Origin: Brachycybe producta
Lineage: Eukaryota > Arthropoda > Diplopoda > Playtdesmida > Andrognathidae
Reading direction: 5' to 3'
DNA length: 64,000 nucleotides
Assembly: GCA_036925085.1 (NCBI GenBank)
Contig: JAUPFP010000005.1
Span: 2,341,001-2,405,000, forward strand
The notes beneath the pieces were generated by a model. That model worked only from the letters and a program-made list of their open reading frames with translations, was not told the origin of the DNA and made no database searches. The position numbers and the translations under genes were made by a program. Shown piece after piece: positions 63,650-64,000 of the stretch; position 1 is the first letter of the stretch, and each line of letters opens with the position of its first letter.

Positions 63650-64000
63650 AAGTATCAACATTCTTAAAAAAAAATGTTACTGTGAGTTTTGTCCAAACTC
63701 AATTTCCAGTACATGGTGCAAAACACAATATACTGGGTACAGGTGGCCACTACAAAAATTAAAGAGAAATTTTTGGTACAAAGCACGTGTATTTTAATCA
63801 CTTGTACCCAAGGGTCAGTCAAACAATCGATCGTACTTACGGAGAACCTTGTGCCTTTTGAAACATTTTCAAACATTCATAAAAGTGCTTTTTTAAACAA
63901 GCCATATACAATTACATGTAATGCATCTGCATTGAGCTCTACGTATTCAAGGGGAAAATTCATTCCTTATGCTGCTTTTTGGACAAAGTGTCTCTATGCT
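63650..64000. other. Region without recognised gene
   Basis: No convincing exon. A GTAAGT on the minus strand near 63840 has no coding sequence before it. Confidence 0.35.

Noticed and set aside
63780-63900. Minus-strand GTAAGT near 63840 as an exon end
   Set aside because: The preceding frame has stops within about 15 codons and no acceptor in the right place.
1-64000. tRNA, rRNA or snRNA genes
   Set aside because: I saw no cloverleaf with A and B boxes and no rRNA-like block. A covariance-model scan would be needed to be sure.

Overview
This is a transposon-rich, mostly AT-rich stretch of an invertebrate animal nuclear genome. The evidence is a split metazoan gene with short spliceosomal introns, CR1-type LINEs with an esterase ORF1, Helitrons, hAT-type MITEs and a Ty3/Gypsy LTR retrotransposon. 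An arthropod is plausible (CR1 and Helitron load, TTAGG-like runs near 13.6 kb), but the sequence does not settle it. I see no bacterial operon, CRISPR array, rRNA or tRNA gene.

Left part (1-13 kb): the only host gene I can name is a DEF8 homologue on the minus strand. Six exons lie at 12528-12471, 12390-12266, 12197-12048, 7687-7537, 7463-7399 and 2916-2817, and the gene continues off the left edge. Every joined junction keeps phase. Three introns are 68-80 nt; the other two complete ones are about 4.4 kb and filled with mobile DNA. That mobile DNA includes a CR1 LINE broken by a 1.3-kb foldback element and by a Helitron, two complete hAT MITEs with 8-bp target duplications, another Helitron end, a 500-bp palindrome and a 716-bp inverted-repeat element.

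Middle part (13-39 kb): tandem arrays with 21-bp units (13.9-14.6 kb, 30.5-32.4 kb; a third lies at 0.6 kb), a 23-bp array at the 5' side of a LINE, and a near-perfect 182-bp hairpin. There are two degenerate minus-strand LINEs (16.0-20.7 kb with an L1-like ORF1; 24.6-27.4 kb), a Copia gag relic, a solo LTR (27.4-28.2 kb) and two Helitrons (34.3-38.5 kb) carrying a broken PIF1-type helicase.

Right part (38.5-64 kb): a dead plus-strand CR1 LINE is interrupted at 39870/52963 by a 13,092-bp Gypsy element on the minus strand. The element has 827-bp LTRs that I read as identical, a 4-bp target duplication, and open gag (626 aa) and pol (2,865 codons) frames. gag and pol overlap in the -1 relation with a G TTA AAC slip site. 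Pol carries protease, reverse transcriptase, RNase H and integrase in its first half. It then continues for about 1,480 codons of unrecognised sequence containing a 242-codon motif-dense cassette with splice-like edges. Similar palindrome-rich DNA forms the long leader before gag. This element is the most unusual object in the window. After it come a second solo LTR with a 4-bp duplication, more foldbacks and MITEs, and a possible last exon of an unidentified gene at 61.2 kb.
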